Of a stretch of DNA of 64,000 nucleotides, positions 47,581 through 56,480 are shown piece after piece; position 1 is the first letter of the stretch; every line of letters starts with the position of its first letter. The stretch spans positions 62,001 to 126,000 of the forward strand of contig NZ_JRGM01000130.1 of assembly GCF_000764665.1 (NCBI RefSeq), read 5' to 3'. Position numbers and translations under genes: made by a program. The DNA comes from Aeromonas lacus (GTDB lineage: Bacteria > Pseudomonadota > Gammaproteobacteria > Enterobacterales > Aeromonadaceae). The notes below the pieces were generated by a model, which saw only the letters and a list, made by a program, of their open reading frames with translations, searched no databases and was not told where the DNA came from.

Positions 47581-48408
47581 TCAGGCTGACTTTGCCAATA
47601 GCTTGTCGAGCCAGCGAGTGGGCAGGATCCGTCTTAGCAGGGCAAAAATTCTGGTCGGGGTGGTGACCGGATAGCGCGCTTTGGGGCGAGCGCTGGTCAG
47701 TGCATGGATCAGTGGTGGCAGACAGGCTTCGCTTGGCAGGGTAAAGCCGCGGGCGCCGCCCTCGCGCTCCAGCCGGTTGAGGGTCTGCTGGTAGGCAGCC
47801 TGATGGCGACTCTTGGTCGGGTCGATATGGCGCAGAAAGGCGGCGCGGGCATTGGCCCGAAAACGGGTATCGATGGGGCCCGGCTCAATCAGGCTGATAT
47901 GGACGCCGCTGCCGGCCAGCTCGAGGCGCAGGGTATCCGAGTAACCCTCCAGCGCAAACTTGCTGGCGTTGTAGGCGCCGCGATATTTCATGGCGACCAG
48001 CCCCAGCACCGAGCTGTTTTGCACGATCCGCCCCTCTCTGGCCTCCAGCATGGCGGGCAGCACCTGACGAATGAGGTGATGCCAGCCAAACAGGTTGGTG
48101 TTGAACTGCTCGCGTAGTGCCTCGGTGGGCAGATCTTCCAGCGCCCCCGGTTGGCCATAAGCGCCGTTGTTGAACAGGCCATAGAGGCGACCTCCAGCAA
48201 GATGGAGTGCAGCACTGGCTCCGAGTTCGATGGAGGCGGGATCCGCCAGATCCAGCTGTACTGCCAGCAACCCCTGCTGCTGCAAGCGTTCCACATCCTC
48301 TGCCTTGCGTGCCGATGCGATCACGGTAAAGCCGTGCTGACCCAGCGCCTGCGCGGCAGCCAGACCAATCCCGCTGGAACATCCGGTGACAAGAACAAAT
48401 CGGGGCAT
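47581..48408 (-). CDS. Short-chain dehydrogenase/reductase
   Basis: 275 residues. Classical SDR: nucleotide loop VTGCSSGIGLAAAQ at 8-21, NNGAYG-type NN near 80-84, catalytic Ser132/133 (NSSVLG) and the YxxxK pair Tyr146-Lys150 (AYNASKFALEG). Residues Ser/Arg near 34 (SARK) after beta-2 favour NADP(H). Substrate unknown; family members act on steroids, sugars or short alcohols. The gene is convergent with DUF1904. Confidence 0.85.
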   Translation of the reverse strand: MPRFVLVTGCSSGIGLAAAQALGQHGFTVIASARKAEDVERLQQQGLLAVQLDLADPASIELGASAALHLAGGRLYGLFNNGAYGQPGALEDLPTEALREQFNTNLFGWHHLIRQVLPAMLEAREGRIVQNSSVLGLVAMKYRGAYNASKFALEGYSDTLRLELAGSGVHISLIEPGPIDTRFRANARAAFLRHIDPTKSRHQAAYQQTLNRLEREGGARGFTLPSEACLPPLIHALTSARPKARYPVTTPTRIFALLRRILPTRWLDKLLAKSA

Positions 48409-48480
48409 AGGGAGATCCTTGTGAGAGGGGCGACGGATGGAAAGTGGGAGTCTGTCAGCATGTTAACCTGCTGATCGGGG

Positions 48481-48510
48481 AAAAGAAAACCGGGCCAAGT
48501 GGCCCGGTTT
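48481..48510 (-). terminator. Terminator after the chitoporin-like gene
   Basis: AAACCGGGCC / GGCCCGGTTT stem with loop AAGT; the minus-strand T tract is TTTTCTTTT. Confidence 0.85.
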
Positions 48511-48530
48511 GCTGACATCGTATTGCCTGA

Positions 48531-49970
48531 TTACATGATGGTAAACGGCATGATGATGTGGAATTTGACGTCGTGTTCGGATTGGAACATGTTCGGATAG
48601 TACCAGTTTCCTTTCTCATCCTGCATGTTGTTGTAATCGGTGTAGTGCAGTTTGAACAGAGTGCCTTTCAACTTGCCATCCTGCACGGTATACATGACGT
48701 CAAAGTTGGCTGCCCACTCTTTGCCATCCACACGGGTGCTATTGCCATTTTCGGCATCCCAGCCATAGGCACCGGATACACCAACAGACCAGCCAGGGGC
48801 ACCTACCAGATCATCCAGAGAGCGAGTTACACCGGCAAACAGTGCTTTCTCGTTGTTTTCGTTCCAGTCTGAGCGGGAGTCCCACCAAATTTCGTTGGCA
48901 CCCTGGGAGTTGCCGTAGCCTTTGGTCAGACGGGGCAGGTAGTTCCCCATGTCACCTTCAGCTTTAGTCCACAAGCCTTCCAGGCGGAAACCATAAGGAC
49001 CCATGGCCCAAGCGGCAGTCAGAGCTTGCTGCCATGCAAGACCGTCATAGTCAGTGTTGTCAGTTTCGGAACCGTAGAACTGATAACTGGTGGTGAGGCC
49101 ACCCAGCACGTCAAACTTGTGAGCCAGTTTGAAGTGGTAGCTGTCCATGTAGCCTTCAGACTGACCGAAAGAGCCGGTAACGGCAGTGCCATTCTCAAAG
49201 GTATAGCGAGCAGCCAGGGCGTGGATGTAGTCGATCTGGTTTTCATCAGAGTACTGGGTAGCAGCACCGGCGTAGTTGCCAGCTTTGGAGAAGCCGTTGG
49301 TATCTTTGAACCAGGGGGCCTTGTACTCGTCAGCGATGGCATAGGTCAGGTAGAGGCCGCCGAAGTTGCCTTCAATCTGGCCACCACGATAGGTACCTGG
49401 CTGATAGGACCAGTTAACACCCATTACGCCCGGAACATAGAGCTGGGTCAAACCACCCTTGGCAGTCAGTGCTCCGTCCAGGAATTTCAGTTTCAAAGCA
49501 GCATTGGAGAGACTGGCACCATTTTCGGAGAGACCATCCCCTTGTGACCAGCTGTTGCCCCAGAAGGAGAACTCGTTCTCTTCGTTGACACCGTTGCTTT
49601 CGTCAACAGCAAGGTTGGCAGCAGCGAAGCCACCTACATCAACACCGATCATGTCCCATGCATAGCCGGAGTTGAAGTTCAGTGCTACCTGTGCAGTAGA
49701 GTGGCTGAGGTTGGTATGATACTTGCCATCTTGGGCAGGTACATATTTGCCATCGTCATCGTAGTGGGCTTCTTGGCCCTGTTTGCGGTCACGTTCACGC
49801 TGGAAGTAGAAAATACCACCAGTCAGCTTGGAATCATTGACGAAGGCTTCGTAGGATTTGCCGTAGGTTGGGCTCATCATGTCCTGAGCTGCCAATGCCA
49901 TACCGGGTGCTACCAGAGCGGCTACCACAGCGGCACTCAACGCGGCGCGCTTGAAGATCACTTTTTCCAT
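48531..49970 (-). CDS. chiP: OprD-family outer-membrane porin, chitoporin-like
   Basis: 479 residues with a Sec signal peptide (about 1-27, ALAA cleavage). The mature sequence matches enterobacterial ChiP closely: SKLTGGIFYFQRERDRK, KYHTNLSHSTAQVALNF, YQPGTYRGGQIEGNFGG, DSYHFKLAHKFDVLGGLTTS and the C-terminal beta strand ending PFTIM. ChiP imports chitooligosaccharides; Aeromonas uses chitin, so the role is likely. In E. coli chiP is controlled by NagC and the ChiX sRNA. Neither a chiQ lipoprotein nor chitinase genes are adjacent here. Long 5' non-coding region. Confidence 0.85.
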   Translation of the reverse strand: MEKVIFKRAALSAAVVAALVAPGMALAAQDMMSPTYGKSYEAFVNDSKLTGGIFYFQRERDRKQGQEAHYDDDGKYVPAQDGKYHTNLSHSTAQVALNFNSGYAWDMIGVDVGGFAAANLAVDESNGVNEENEFSFWGNSWSQGDGLSENGASLSNAALKLKFLDGALTAKGGLTQLYVPGVMGVNWSYQPGTYRGGQIEGNFGGLYLTYAIADEYKAPWFKDTNGFSKAGNYAGAATQYSDENQIDYIHALAARYTFENGTAVTGSFGQSEGYMDSYHFKLAHKFDVLGGLTTSYQFYGSETDNTDYDGLAWQQALTAAWAMGPYGFRLEGLWTKAEGDMGNYLPRLTKGYGNSQGANEIWWDSRSDWNENNEKALFAGVTRSLDDLVGAPGWSVGVSGAYGWDAENGNSTRVDGKEWAANFDVMYTVQDGKLKGTLFKLHYTDYNNMQDEKGNWYYPNMFQSEHDVKFHIIMPFTIM

Positions 49971-50412
49971 TTTGTATTGCTCCTGATTTTATGGACTTAG
50001 CTTTTTTGTTCCGGCAGTCGGCATCTGGCCTACCGCTCGGTATTGGCATTGCAATCAAAACCCCGCAGGGCAAAAAATCGTTCAGTTTGATGTCTGCGAC
50101 CCCGATGTCTTGGCACATCTGTGGCACTGCAGTTCTGTTCATCACTCTTTGTGTTTTTATGTTCCGATTCTTGGCTATCGGACAATCACAAGAGTACGTT
50201 CGCGGTGCGAAATATCAATGAAAAGTTCCCGCCAAGTTTCAAAAGTATGACAGAGTGCAAATATTCATTGCGTCGAGGCGAAGGGCTCTCATTCCACGTC
50301 ATGCGGCCATGAGAGCCATTTTCAATGGGTTGCAGAATGAGGTGGGGTGCGAGCAGGGCGACGGCCTGTCTGTGGTCAATATTAACCTGCAGGTAACAGA
50401 TAATTTTGCGCA
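49971..50412. other. Upstream region of the chitoporin-like gene, non-coding
   Basis: 442 bp without a supportable gene. It contains the chiP leader on the minus strand (ATG at 49970 with AGGAGC just upstream). A TGTGA half-site at about 50185 might be part of a CRP site but its partner half is poor. No start site was identified. Confidence 0.5.
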
Positions 50413-50445
50413 ACAAAAAAACTCTCCCGCTGACAGGCGAGAGAG
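50413..50445 (-). terminator. Terminator after the stand-alone MCP gene
   Basis: Minus-strand stem CTCTCGC / GCGGGAG (one G-T wobble) followed by AG and TTTTTTT. Confidence 0.75.
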
Positions 50446-50470
50446 GGGCGGGGCTGTTAGCGCGCAATAT

Positions 50471-52408
50471 TCAATTTGGCTGACCCAGGATCAGCGGGAT
50501 CTGGCGGGCCTGATAGTGAATGTGGGAGGAGACCTGCACCGAGAGCTGGTTGACCTGACTGGCATGCTGATGAATGCGGGCGATCAGGTCGGCAAAGCTG
50601 GCCAGTTTGTGCTCCTGACTTTTGGCATTGTCGGCGCCTTGCAGGGCGATCACTGCGGTATTGCGGGCTATCTCCCGCACGGCCTGGGTGGTTTCCCGGA
50701 GTCGCTCGGCCTGCTCGCGCTGGCTGTTTGCCTCGCTGGTGATGCGGTCGAGCACGGTTCCAAGCTGGTCGCCTGACTGGGTCAGTCGCCCGAGGATCTC
50801 GGTGATCTGGTTGAGCGAGCGCTGGGTGTTGGCAGAGAGATGGCGCACCTCATCGGCTACCACGGCAAAACCGCGCCCCTGCTCGCCGGCACGGGCGGCT
50901 TCGATGGCAGCATTGAGGGCCAGCAGGTTGGTCTGCTGGGCGATGTGGCCAATCACGTCGACGATGGCGGTCACGTCGCTGACCGAGCGTTTGAGAGCCT
51001 GCAGTGCTTCGCCGCTCTCGTCGATGGCAAGTCCGGTCTGGGTGGTCGCATGCAGCATGCTGCCAACCAGTCCTTCACTCTGGCTCATGGCCTGTTCGTT
51101 GTGGCTGGCATGGCGGGCTATCTCGGCCGCTACCTGATGCACCTCGCCAGCCAGCTGATTGAGTTCTCCCATCATCTGACCGCTTTCATCGACGACCTGC
51201 TCGGTGGTGCGGGTGCTCTGGTGGATCTCCTCTACCTGGCTCACCATCCCCTGCAGGCTGGTTGAAACCGCCGAGAGTTGCCCCGCTTTCTGCTGCTGAT
51301 CCTGTTGCAGTCGGCCAATCAGGCGGTTGTAGCTGGCGACTATGTCTCCCAGCTCGTTGCGCTCGCCAGCAGCAGGCAAGGGTTCCGCTTGCCCGGTGTT
51401 ATCCAGCTGCAGAAAGGCGTGACGCAAGCGCAGCAAGGGGGCAAGCAGCCAGCGGCGCTGCACCAGCGCAAAAAGGAGGGCTACCGCCACCAGGATCAGC
51501 GCCAGAGTGCCGAGTATGGTGGCCAGTCTCTGGTTGACGGCTTGCCGTTCGCTGGCAATCGTGTCGCCCATCTCGCGGGTGAGCTGCACCATCCGGCTGA
51601 TATCCTGCTGCACGGCATGGCGGGCAGCCTGCTGTTGCTGCAGCGCCATGCGGCTGTTGGCCAGCTCCTGTGGATAGCGCTTGATGAGTGATTGCACCTC
51701 GCTGCGCGGCTGATCACCTATCTCCTTGCGTTCAGGCTCTCCCAGAGTGAATTCGTCCGCCGCTGGCTGTTCATAGATGCCGAGCAGTGGCAGAGCTTGC
51801 AGCTGGTTCGCCTGCTTCGCCATCCCTTCCAGTTCGAGAGTGAGCCCTTCAAGCAGTTTGCTGCTTCCCTGCTCCATGTAGCTTTGGCGCTGGTGACCGA
51901 GCTGCGACAGGCTGGCCAGAATCTCCGAGGCTGCCAAGCGGTATTGCCGGGCAGCATCGGCCTGTTCCCCGCCTTCACCCTGTTCTCCGTAGCGCAGCAT
52001 AGCCAGCGCCTGACTGGCGATCTCGTTCTCGGCATTTTGCAACAGCAACTGGCTGTTGCCGGAGAGCTTGCCCGCCGCCTGATAGTCGTGCTCGATGCGC
52101 TTGCCCATCTCCTCCAGCTGATGCTGCAGAGGGGCGGCTATCTCTTGTGGCTGATTTGCCAGCGCAACCAGAACCTGTGTGCGGATCTTCTCTGCGGCGG
52201 CCAGTTGCTGGGGATCGCCTGCAGCGAGGTAGTCACGCAGGCTGTTTTGCAACGCGACCGTGACCTGTTGTTGCAGCGCCTCATGTTGTCGTTGAGTCTG
52301 CTCGGTCTGTGCCAGCTGTTGCCACCCCCGGTAGAGCGCCAGCGCCTCGCCTCCCGCGACCAGCAGTAGAACAAAGGAGGAGAGGGTGACGTAGTGGGCA
52401 ATTTTCAC
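50471..52408 (-). CDS. Stand-alone methyl-accepting chemotaxis protein
   Basis: 645 residues from a GTG at 52408 with AGGAA 8 bases upstream (an ATG at 52447 would add 13 residues without a ribosome-binding site). Membrane helices at about 5-25 and 300-320 frame a large helical periplasmic domain of about 270 residues, much longer than a four-helix-bundle sensor, so a helical-bimodular type is possible. Then HAMP (about 322-375) and signalling hairpin [18 protein letters not shown] near 520. No C-terminal pentapeptide tail. The ligand is unknown. Transcribed alone. Confidence 0.9.
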   Translation of the reverse strand: MKIAHYVTLSSFVLLLVAGGEALALYRGWQQLAQTEQTQRQHEALQQQVTVALQNSLRDYLAAGDPQQLAAAEKIRTQVLVALANQPQEIAAPLQHQLEEMGKRIEHDYQAAGKLSGNSQLLLQNAENEIASQALAMLRYGEQGEGGEQADAARQYRLAASEILASLSQLGHQRQSYMEQGSSKLLEGLTLELEGMAKQANQLQALPLLGIYEQPAADEFTLGEPERKEIGDQPRSEVQSLIKRYPQELANSRMALQQQQAARHAVQQDISRMVQLTREMGDTIASERQAVNQRLATILGTLALILVAVALLFALVQRRWLLAPLLRLRHAFLQLDNTGQAEPLPAAGERNELGDIVASYNRLIGRLQQDQQQKAGQLSAVSTSLQGMVSQVEEIHQSTRTTEQVVDESGQMMGELNQLAGEVHQVAAEIARHASHNEQAMSQSEGLVGSMLHATTQTGLAIDESGEALQALKRSVSDVTAIVDVIGHIAQQTNLLALNAAIEAARAGEQGRGFAVVADEVRHLSANTQRSLNQITEILGRLTQSGDQLGTVLDRITSEANSQREQAERLRETTQAVREIARNTAVIALQGADNAKSQEHKLASFADLIARIHQHASQVNQLSVQVSSHIHYQARQIPLILGQPN

Positions 52409-52525
52409 GATGTTGTTCCTGTCAGCTGTAGACCATCCATGGGGCATGGCCTGAGCCTAACGGGGAGTGATGGCGTTTTTATGACACCATCTTTATCGGA
52501 GCGATTTTTGCCAGTGCTGCAGGGG

Positions 52526-53410
52526 TTAGCGGGCGGTAGAAATAGCTGAAGGCGCTTTTTTGCTCTGCATGCCGATCAGGGCGCCGCCCATGATCAGGGC
52601 GCCAGCCAGCAGATGGCGCGAGGTCAGCTCCTCTCCGTTCAATGTCACCAGCAGCAAGGTACTCAGCAGGGGGGTCAGGTAGGCAAGGGCGCCGATCCGG
52701 CGCGGATCGCCGTCTCGCAGTGCCAGGTACCAGGTAACGAAGGCCGCCCCCATGGGGCCCAGGGCCAGCCCGATGATGAGGCTCCAGTCGCTGGCGGGGA
52801 TCTGTGCCAGCGGCAGAGGCCCCTCCAGCAGACGGGCGAGCAGCAGAGCCAGCACGCCGGCGGGCAGACAGGCTGCGGCCGTGACCACGGCAGGCGCCGG
52901 TGGCAGACGACGCGACAGTACCGAGTAGGCGCCCCAGATGATGGCTGCACCCAGCGCCAGCAGATAGCCGGGCAGATAGGCTTGCTGCAGTTGCAGCTCG
53001 CCATCGACCATCACCAGCATGGAGCCAGCCAGACCGCAGATCCCCGCCAGAATGTGGCGAAGGTGGAGGGGATGATTTGGCAGCAACAGCGGGGTGAAGA
53101 GGATGATGCAGAGTGGCCAGAGGTAGTTGATGAGGTTGGCTTCAAGCACCGGGGCGTGGCGAAAGCTCATAAAAAGCAGCAGATGATAAAAGAGCAGGGC
53201 TGTGATGGTAATCAGCCAGGTGAGCGGGCTGGCCCGCCACTGGCGCCAGAACGGTAATGCCCCGGCCCCGCAGAAAAACAGCACCAGTCCCACCAGAACG
53301 AGCGGTGACACGCTGACAATACGCGACGTCAGTGCCGCCAGCGAAGCCCACAGCACAATGGTCAGCAAGGCAAAACCGGTGGATCTATCCCACCAGGAAC
53401 AACCGGACAT
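52526..53410 (-). CDS. EamA/DMT-family exporter
   Basis: 294 residues from the ATG at 53410, which has AAAGGAG directly upstream (the open frame extends to 53464). Ten predicted membrane helices in two EamA repeats. The first repeat has EANLINYLWPLCIILF near 95-110, very like the YddG aromatic amino-acid exporter (MVNYLWPSLTILF); the second has GAAFVTWYLALRDGDPRRIG. YddG-type activity is therefore plausible, but DMT members vary widely. It is separate from the neighbouring MCP. Confidence 0.8.
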   Translation of the reverse strand: MSGCSWWDRSTGFALLTIVLWASLAALTSRIVSVSPLVLVGLVLFFCGAGALPFWRQWRASPLTWLITITALLFYHLLLFMSFRHAPVLEANLINYLWPLCIILFTPLLLPNHPLHLRHILAGICGLAGSMLVMVDGELQLQQAYLPGYLLALGAAIIWGAYSVLSRRLPPAPAVVTAAACLPAGVLALLLARLLEGPLPLAQIPASDWSLIIGLALGPMGAAFVTWYLALRDGDPRRIGALAYLTPLLSTLLLVTLNGEELTSRHLLAGALIMGGALIGMQSKKAPSAISTAR

Positions 53411-53552
53411 CCAACACTCCTTTGCAAGATGAAGCTGCTGGCTTTGGGCTCGGGGCCCAGCCAAAGAGAGCCAGTCTATCAGAGAGAGTGCAAGCCCAGA
53501 ATGCGGAAAGCAGAGGGCAATAACGGATGGGGGAGAAAGGATTTTCTGTCGC

Positions 53553-53597
53553 TAAAAACGACCAAGGGGCTGGCACCATGACGATGCCAACCCCTTG
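53553..53597 (-). terminator. Terminator after tRNA-Arg
   Basis: Thirteen-base-pair stem CAAGGGGTTGGCA / TGCCAGCCCCTTG on the minus strand (one G-T wobble) followed by GTCGTTTTT. Confidence 0.85.
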
Positions 53598-53604
53598 TTT
53601 TATA

Positions 53605-53681
53605 TGGCGCTCCCGACTGGAGTCGAACCAGTGGCCTGTCCCTTAGGAGGGGACCGCTCTATCCTACTGAGCTACGGGAGC
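53605..53681 (-). tRNA. tRNA-Arg, anticodon CCT
   Basis: 77 nt. Acceptor GCTCCCG pairs with CGGGAGC, discriminator G, encoded CCA. Anticodon stem GTCCC/GGGAC encloses loop CTCCTAA with anticodon CCT (53645-53647). T arm TGGTTCGACTCCA. It decodes AGG, the rare arginine codon. No direct repeat, integrase or island is next to it. Confidence 0.97.
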
Positions 53682-53693
53682 CTTGTGGCGGGC

Positions 53694-53721
53694 ATTATAC
53701 AAGAAGCAACTCCCTTTTAAA
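53694..53721 (-). promoter_or_regulatory. Promoter of tRNA-Arg
   Basis: Minus-strand TTTAAA at 53721-53716, 16 bp, TATAAT at 53699-53694, followed by a GC-rich discriminator GCCCGCC before the tRNA. Typical stable-RNA promoter layout. Confidence 0.65.
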
Positions 53722-53731
53722 CCCTTGATTC

Positions 53732-54886
53732 CTATTCCAATACTGCCAAATCCCCGTTCTGGATGTTGAACGGTGAATATTTGTTCTGGCTGCGGATGAT
53801 GGCGCCGTCGTCGAATACCTGCACCACCTCGAACAGGCCGTCGGCCGGGTTGCGCATCATGCGGGACTTGCCGTAGGGGTCGATGAAGTCGGCATTGTGC
53901 TGGATCCGGAACTGGTCGCCGAGTTTGACGCCGTTGCGCCGGCCGAGATTGATGTAGGGGCCGCGTTCGTTCTGGCCGACCACCCGGGCGGTGACCGGGG
54001 CGCAGGTGAGCTGGGCCACCAGATCCTGAGCGGCCTGCTGCAGCTGGTAGTTGACCTCCTGACCGTAGCTCGATTGCCAGAACTGGCCGCTGTTGCTGCC
54101 AACCTGATCCCGTTTGCCGAAGGTCCAGGTGGCGCGCCCTTCATAGACCTTGCGGTTGATCAGGCTGCCGTTGATGCCGTCGAACAGGTAGAGCTGCATG
54201 CGAAAATTGCGGACGGGATCCTGAAACCAGCTGGTCAGCTGGTTGCCCTGTGGCTCGATGGAGAGATCGTCGATGCTGCCGAGCACCAAATATTGGCTGT
54301 CGGTGCGCAGGCTGAGGGCCTTGATCTCCTCGAGGGCGCTGCGATCCCCCTGTTGCAGGTGAAGCGGGTCGATACGCAGGTTTTCATCCAGCCACTGGCG
54401 CACCGCCACCCCTTGTTGGGCGTTGGCGAGGGTTTCGAACAGCCTGCGCGAGAGATTTTCCGGCATGTCGTCCATGGCGCCGTAGCTGGCCTGATCGGGG
54501 TAGCGCAGGCGTAGCCTGACCAGTGTCAAATCCTTGGCGAAGTGTTGGGTCTGGCAGATCTGGCGTTCGGCCTGAATGTCGGCCACCAGGGTGATGTACA
54601 TGCGGCCATTGCGTACCTCTTCCCGTTTGAGGCGGTACTGGCGAATGTCACCGCCGGAGCGGATCTGGATCTGCTCGGATTGCAGGCTGCCATTTTCCAG
54701 CCGCTGGACGCTGGAGACGGCGGCACCACTGGCCAGCAGCGCCTGACGCAGGGCATCGCGAGTCGCCTGTTCACGGGCGTAGACTTCATCCCCCCCCAGA
54801 ATGGCGGCACTGCCCTGCGCTTCGATAAGCTCGGCGCGGGCGCTCAGGCTGGCCAGCAGCAGGGTCAACAGCAGCGGTAATTTCAT
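53732..54886 (-). CDS. flgT: Flagellar H-ring protein FlgT
   Basis: Outer-membrane-associated protein that forms the H ring around the LP ring of the sodium-driven polar flagellum in Vibrio and helps assemble the T ring. 384 residues from the ATG at 54886 (MKLPLLLTLLL), signal peptide to about Ala19. N-terminal region starts ELIEAQGSAAILGGDEVYAREQATRDALRQALL (split: ELIEAQGSAAILGGDEVY and AREQATRDALRQALL), as in FlgT. The C-terminal domain GRRNGVKLGDQFRI / IIRSQNKYSPFNIQNGDLAVLE also matches. It is divergent from flgO-flgP, the arrangement known in Vibrio. Confidence 0.92.
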   Translation of the reverse strand: MKLPLLLTLLLASLSARAELIEAQGSAAILGGDEVYAREQATRDALRQALLASGAAVSSVQRLENGSLQSEQIQIRSGGDIRQYRLKREEVRNGRMYITLVADIQAERQICQTQHFAKDLTLVRLRLRYPDQASYGAMDDMPENLSRRLFETLANAQQGVAVRQWLDENLRIDPLHLQQGDRSALEEIKALSLRTDSQYLVLGSIDDLSIEPQGNQLTSWFQDPVRNFRMQLYLFDGINGSLINRKVYEGRATWTFGKRDQVGSNSGQFWQSSYGQEVNYQLQQAAQDLVAQLTCAPVTARVVGQNERGPYINLGRRNGVKLGDQFRIQHNADFIDPYGKSRMMRNPADGLFEVVQVFDDGAIIRSQNKYSPFNIQNGDLAVLE

Positions 54887-55104
54887 AGCAGATACCTTGA
54901 TTAGGCGACTCGCAGCCTCTTCTCTTGAAGAGGGCATTGCGGGCCGACATGGATCACAACAGTTGTTCGATGGCGTTTTTCTGACCATCCGCCAGAGATT
55001 GGCTCAACAGCGAAGCTTTCAGCAAGAATCATGCCTCATTCCCGGCTCAAGGTTTGGCCGACGCGTCCGATAACAGATCAGGTGCAGATACAGGAAAGGT
55101 ATCC

Positions 55105-55725
55105 ATGAACAAATTCATCACGGCGTTGGCGCTCGCTCTGGTATTGGCTGGCTGCGGCTCCGACCCTATCAATCGGGATCAGGGTGATCCGCGTCAGGCG
55201 GCGCAGGGGATGGAGCTCAACTGGCTGGTAGCGCGTATGACCGATCAGCTGATGGAGCGCAAATCGCTTTCCACCCTGACCGATCCCATCGCGGTAGCCT
55301 CTTTTGTCGATCTCGATACCCTGCAGGATACCAACTGGATGGGGCAGCAGATTGAGGAGAGCTTTATCTACGAGCTCAACCGCCGCGGTGAGGTGGTGGT
55401 GGACTTCAAGCTGACCGGCAGCATCAAGGTGACGCCGCAGGGGGATTTTGTGCTGAGCCGCAACTACAAGGAGCTCTCTCCCCGTCTGCCCATCTCGCGC
55501 ATTCTGGTCGGCACCTTCAGTCGCAACAGCAAGGGGATCCTGGTCAACGCCCGCATCATTGACATGCGTACCAAGATGGTCGAGACCACGGCCCAGAGCC
55601 TGATCCCGCAGAAATATCTGTTCGGTGCCAACAACTCGTTTGGTCGGGCATCGATCAACCGCGGTTATCTGATGCGTGACAGTCAGGCCCGACCGGGTGG
55701 TCATCTGGTCAACCTGACCCCATAA
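55105..55725 (+). CDS. flgO: Flagellar outer-membrane lipoprotein FlgO
   Basis: Lipoprotein needed for flagellar stability and motility in Vibrio. 206 residues from the ATG at 55105 with AGGAAAGG upstream. Signal peptide with lipobox LVLAGC (Cys16). The FlgO domain contains DPIAVASFVDLDTLQDTNWMGQQIEESFIYEL near 53-84 and the C-terminal block LVNARIIDMRT. flgP follows after 10 bp. Divergent from flgT across 218 bp. Confidence 0.92.
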   Translation: MNKFITALALALVLAGCGSDPINRDQGDPRQAAQGMELNWLVARMTDQLMERKSLSTLTDPIAVASFVDLDTLQDTNWMGQQIEESFIYELNRRGEVVVDFKLTGSIKVTPQGDFVLSRNYKELSPRLPISRILVGTFSRNSKGILVNARIIDMRTKMVETTAQSLIPQKYLFGANNSFGRASINRGYLMRDSQARPGGHLVNLTP

Positions 55726-55735
55726 GGAGCGAGTC

Positions 55736-56161
55736 ATGAAGATGTTGTTTGGTTGCCTGCTGGCTCTCTTGCTCACCGGTTGCAGCTACAACCGGGTGAT
55801 GGACTACACCCAGGGTGGCAAGCCCGATGATTTTCCGGTGCTCAAGGCGGTGGGCTATGCGGTGATCGACATTCAGCCCGGCCCCTCCCAGTCGGAGAAG
55901 ATGCTGCAAGCCATTCGCGCTTCCAAGATGGATGCCTATCGCGAGCTGGCCGAGCAGCTCAATGGTCAGCAGGTGCGCGGCCAGAGCAGCTATCGTGACC
56001 TGACCCAGACCTCCAACTCGCTGGATGTGTCGGTGGCTGGCGTGGTGCGTGGTGCCCGGGTGGTCGCTTCCTATCCGCGCGGCAACACCTATGCCACCGA
56101 GATGGAGCTCGATACCCGCGCCCTCTACAACATCAACCAGCTGATGGCTGGTCAGTTCTGA
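55736..56161 (+). CDS. flgP: Flagellar outer-membrane lipoprotein FlgP
   Basis: Basal-disc component of the flagellum. 141 residues, lipobox LLTGC (Cys16). Family pattern LKAVGYAVIDIQPGPSQSEKMLQAIRASKMDAYRELAEQL near 39-78 (split: VGYAVIDIQPGPSQSEKML and AIRASKMDAYRELAEQL) and the C terminus TEMELDTRALYNINQ. It follows flgO in an operon and ends with a strong terminator. Confidence 0.92.
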   Translation: MKMLFGCLLALLLTGCSYNRVMDYTQGGKPDDFPVLKAVGYAVIDIQPGPSQSEKMLQAIRASKMDAYRELAEQLNGQQVRGQSSYRDLTQTSNSLDVSVAGVVRGARVVASYPRGNTYATEMELDTRALYNINQLMAGQF

Positions 56162-56188
56162 TGTGAACCGGTCGAAAGCGGTGTGTTC

Positions 56189-56217
56189 AAGGCGAGCCAG
56201 CGGCTCGCCTTTTTGTT
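56189..56217 (+). terminator. Terminator after flgP
   Basis: AGGCGAGCC / GGCTCGCCT stem with AGC loop, then TTTTTGTTAT. Confidence 0.88.
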
Positions 56218-56432
56218 ATCCGCAAGAGTGAATATCCGGGGCCCGGCAGGGAAAAAATGGCTCTGGGCAGGCAATTTAGCCGTAGCAAGGGCCTTTTTAG
56301 CGGGCTGTGTCGTCAATTTTTGCTTGATGATAGTGGGCTGTCATTTAGTTTTTCTGGACAATAAATAGCCCGTGGTGGTGAGTTCTGGCACCTGGCTACA
56401 GCCTGTTCAGCGCTTCAGGTGTGGCTGGTGGC

Positions 56433-56466
56433 AAAAAAACAGAGGCGGGCATCATGCCCGCCTCTT
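56433..56466 (-). terminator. Terminator after pheA
   Basis: Eleven-base-pair stem GAGGCGGGCAT / ATGCCCGCCTC with one-base loop context and a minus-strand T tract (GTTTTTTT). The 230 bp between this and the flgP terminator hold nothing recognisable. Confidence 0.88.
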
Positions 56467-56480
56467 GCCGATTGGCTGGA

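Noticed and set aside
50160-50200. CRP site controlling the chitoporin-like gene
   Set aside because: Only one TGTGA half-site is good; the other half differs at several positions.
53605-53681. tRNA-Arg as an attachment site for a genomic island
   Set aside because: No integrase, no repeated 3' tRNA fragment and no compositional break next to it in the window.
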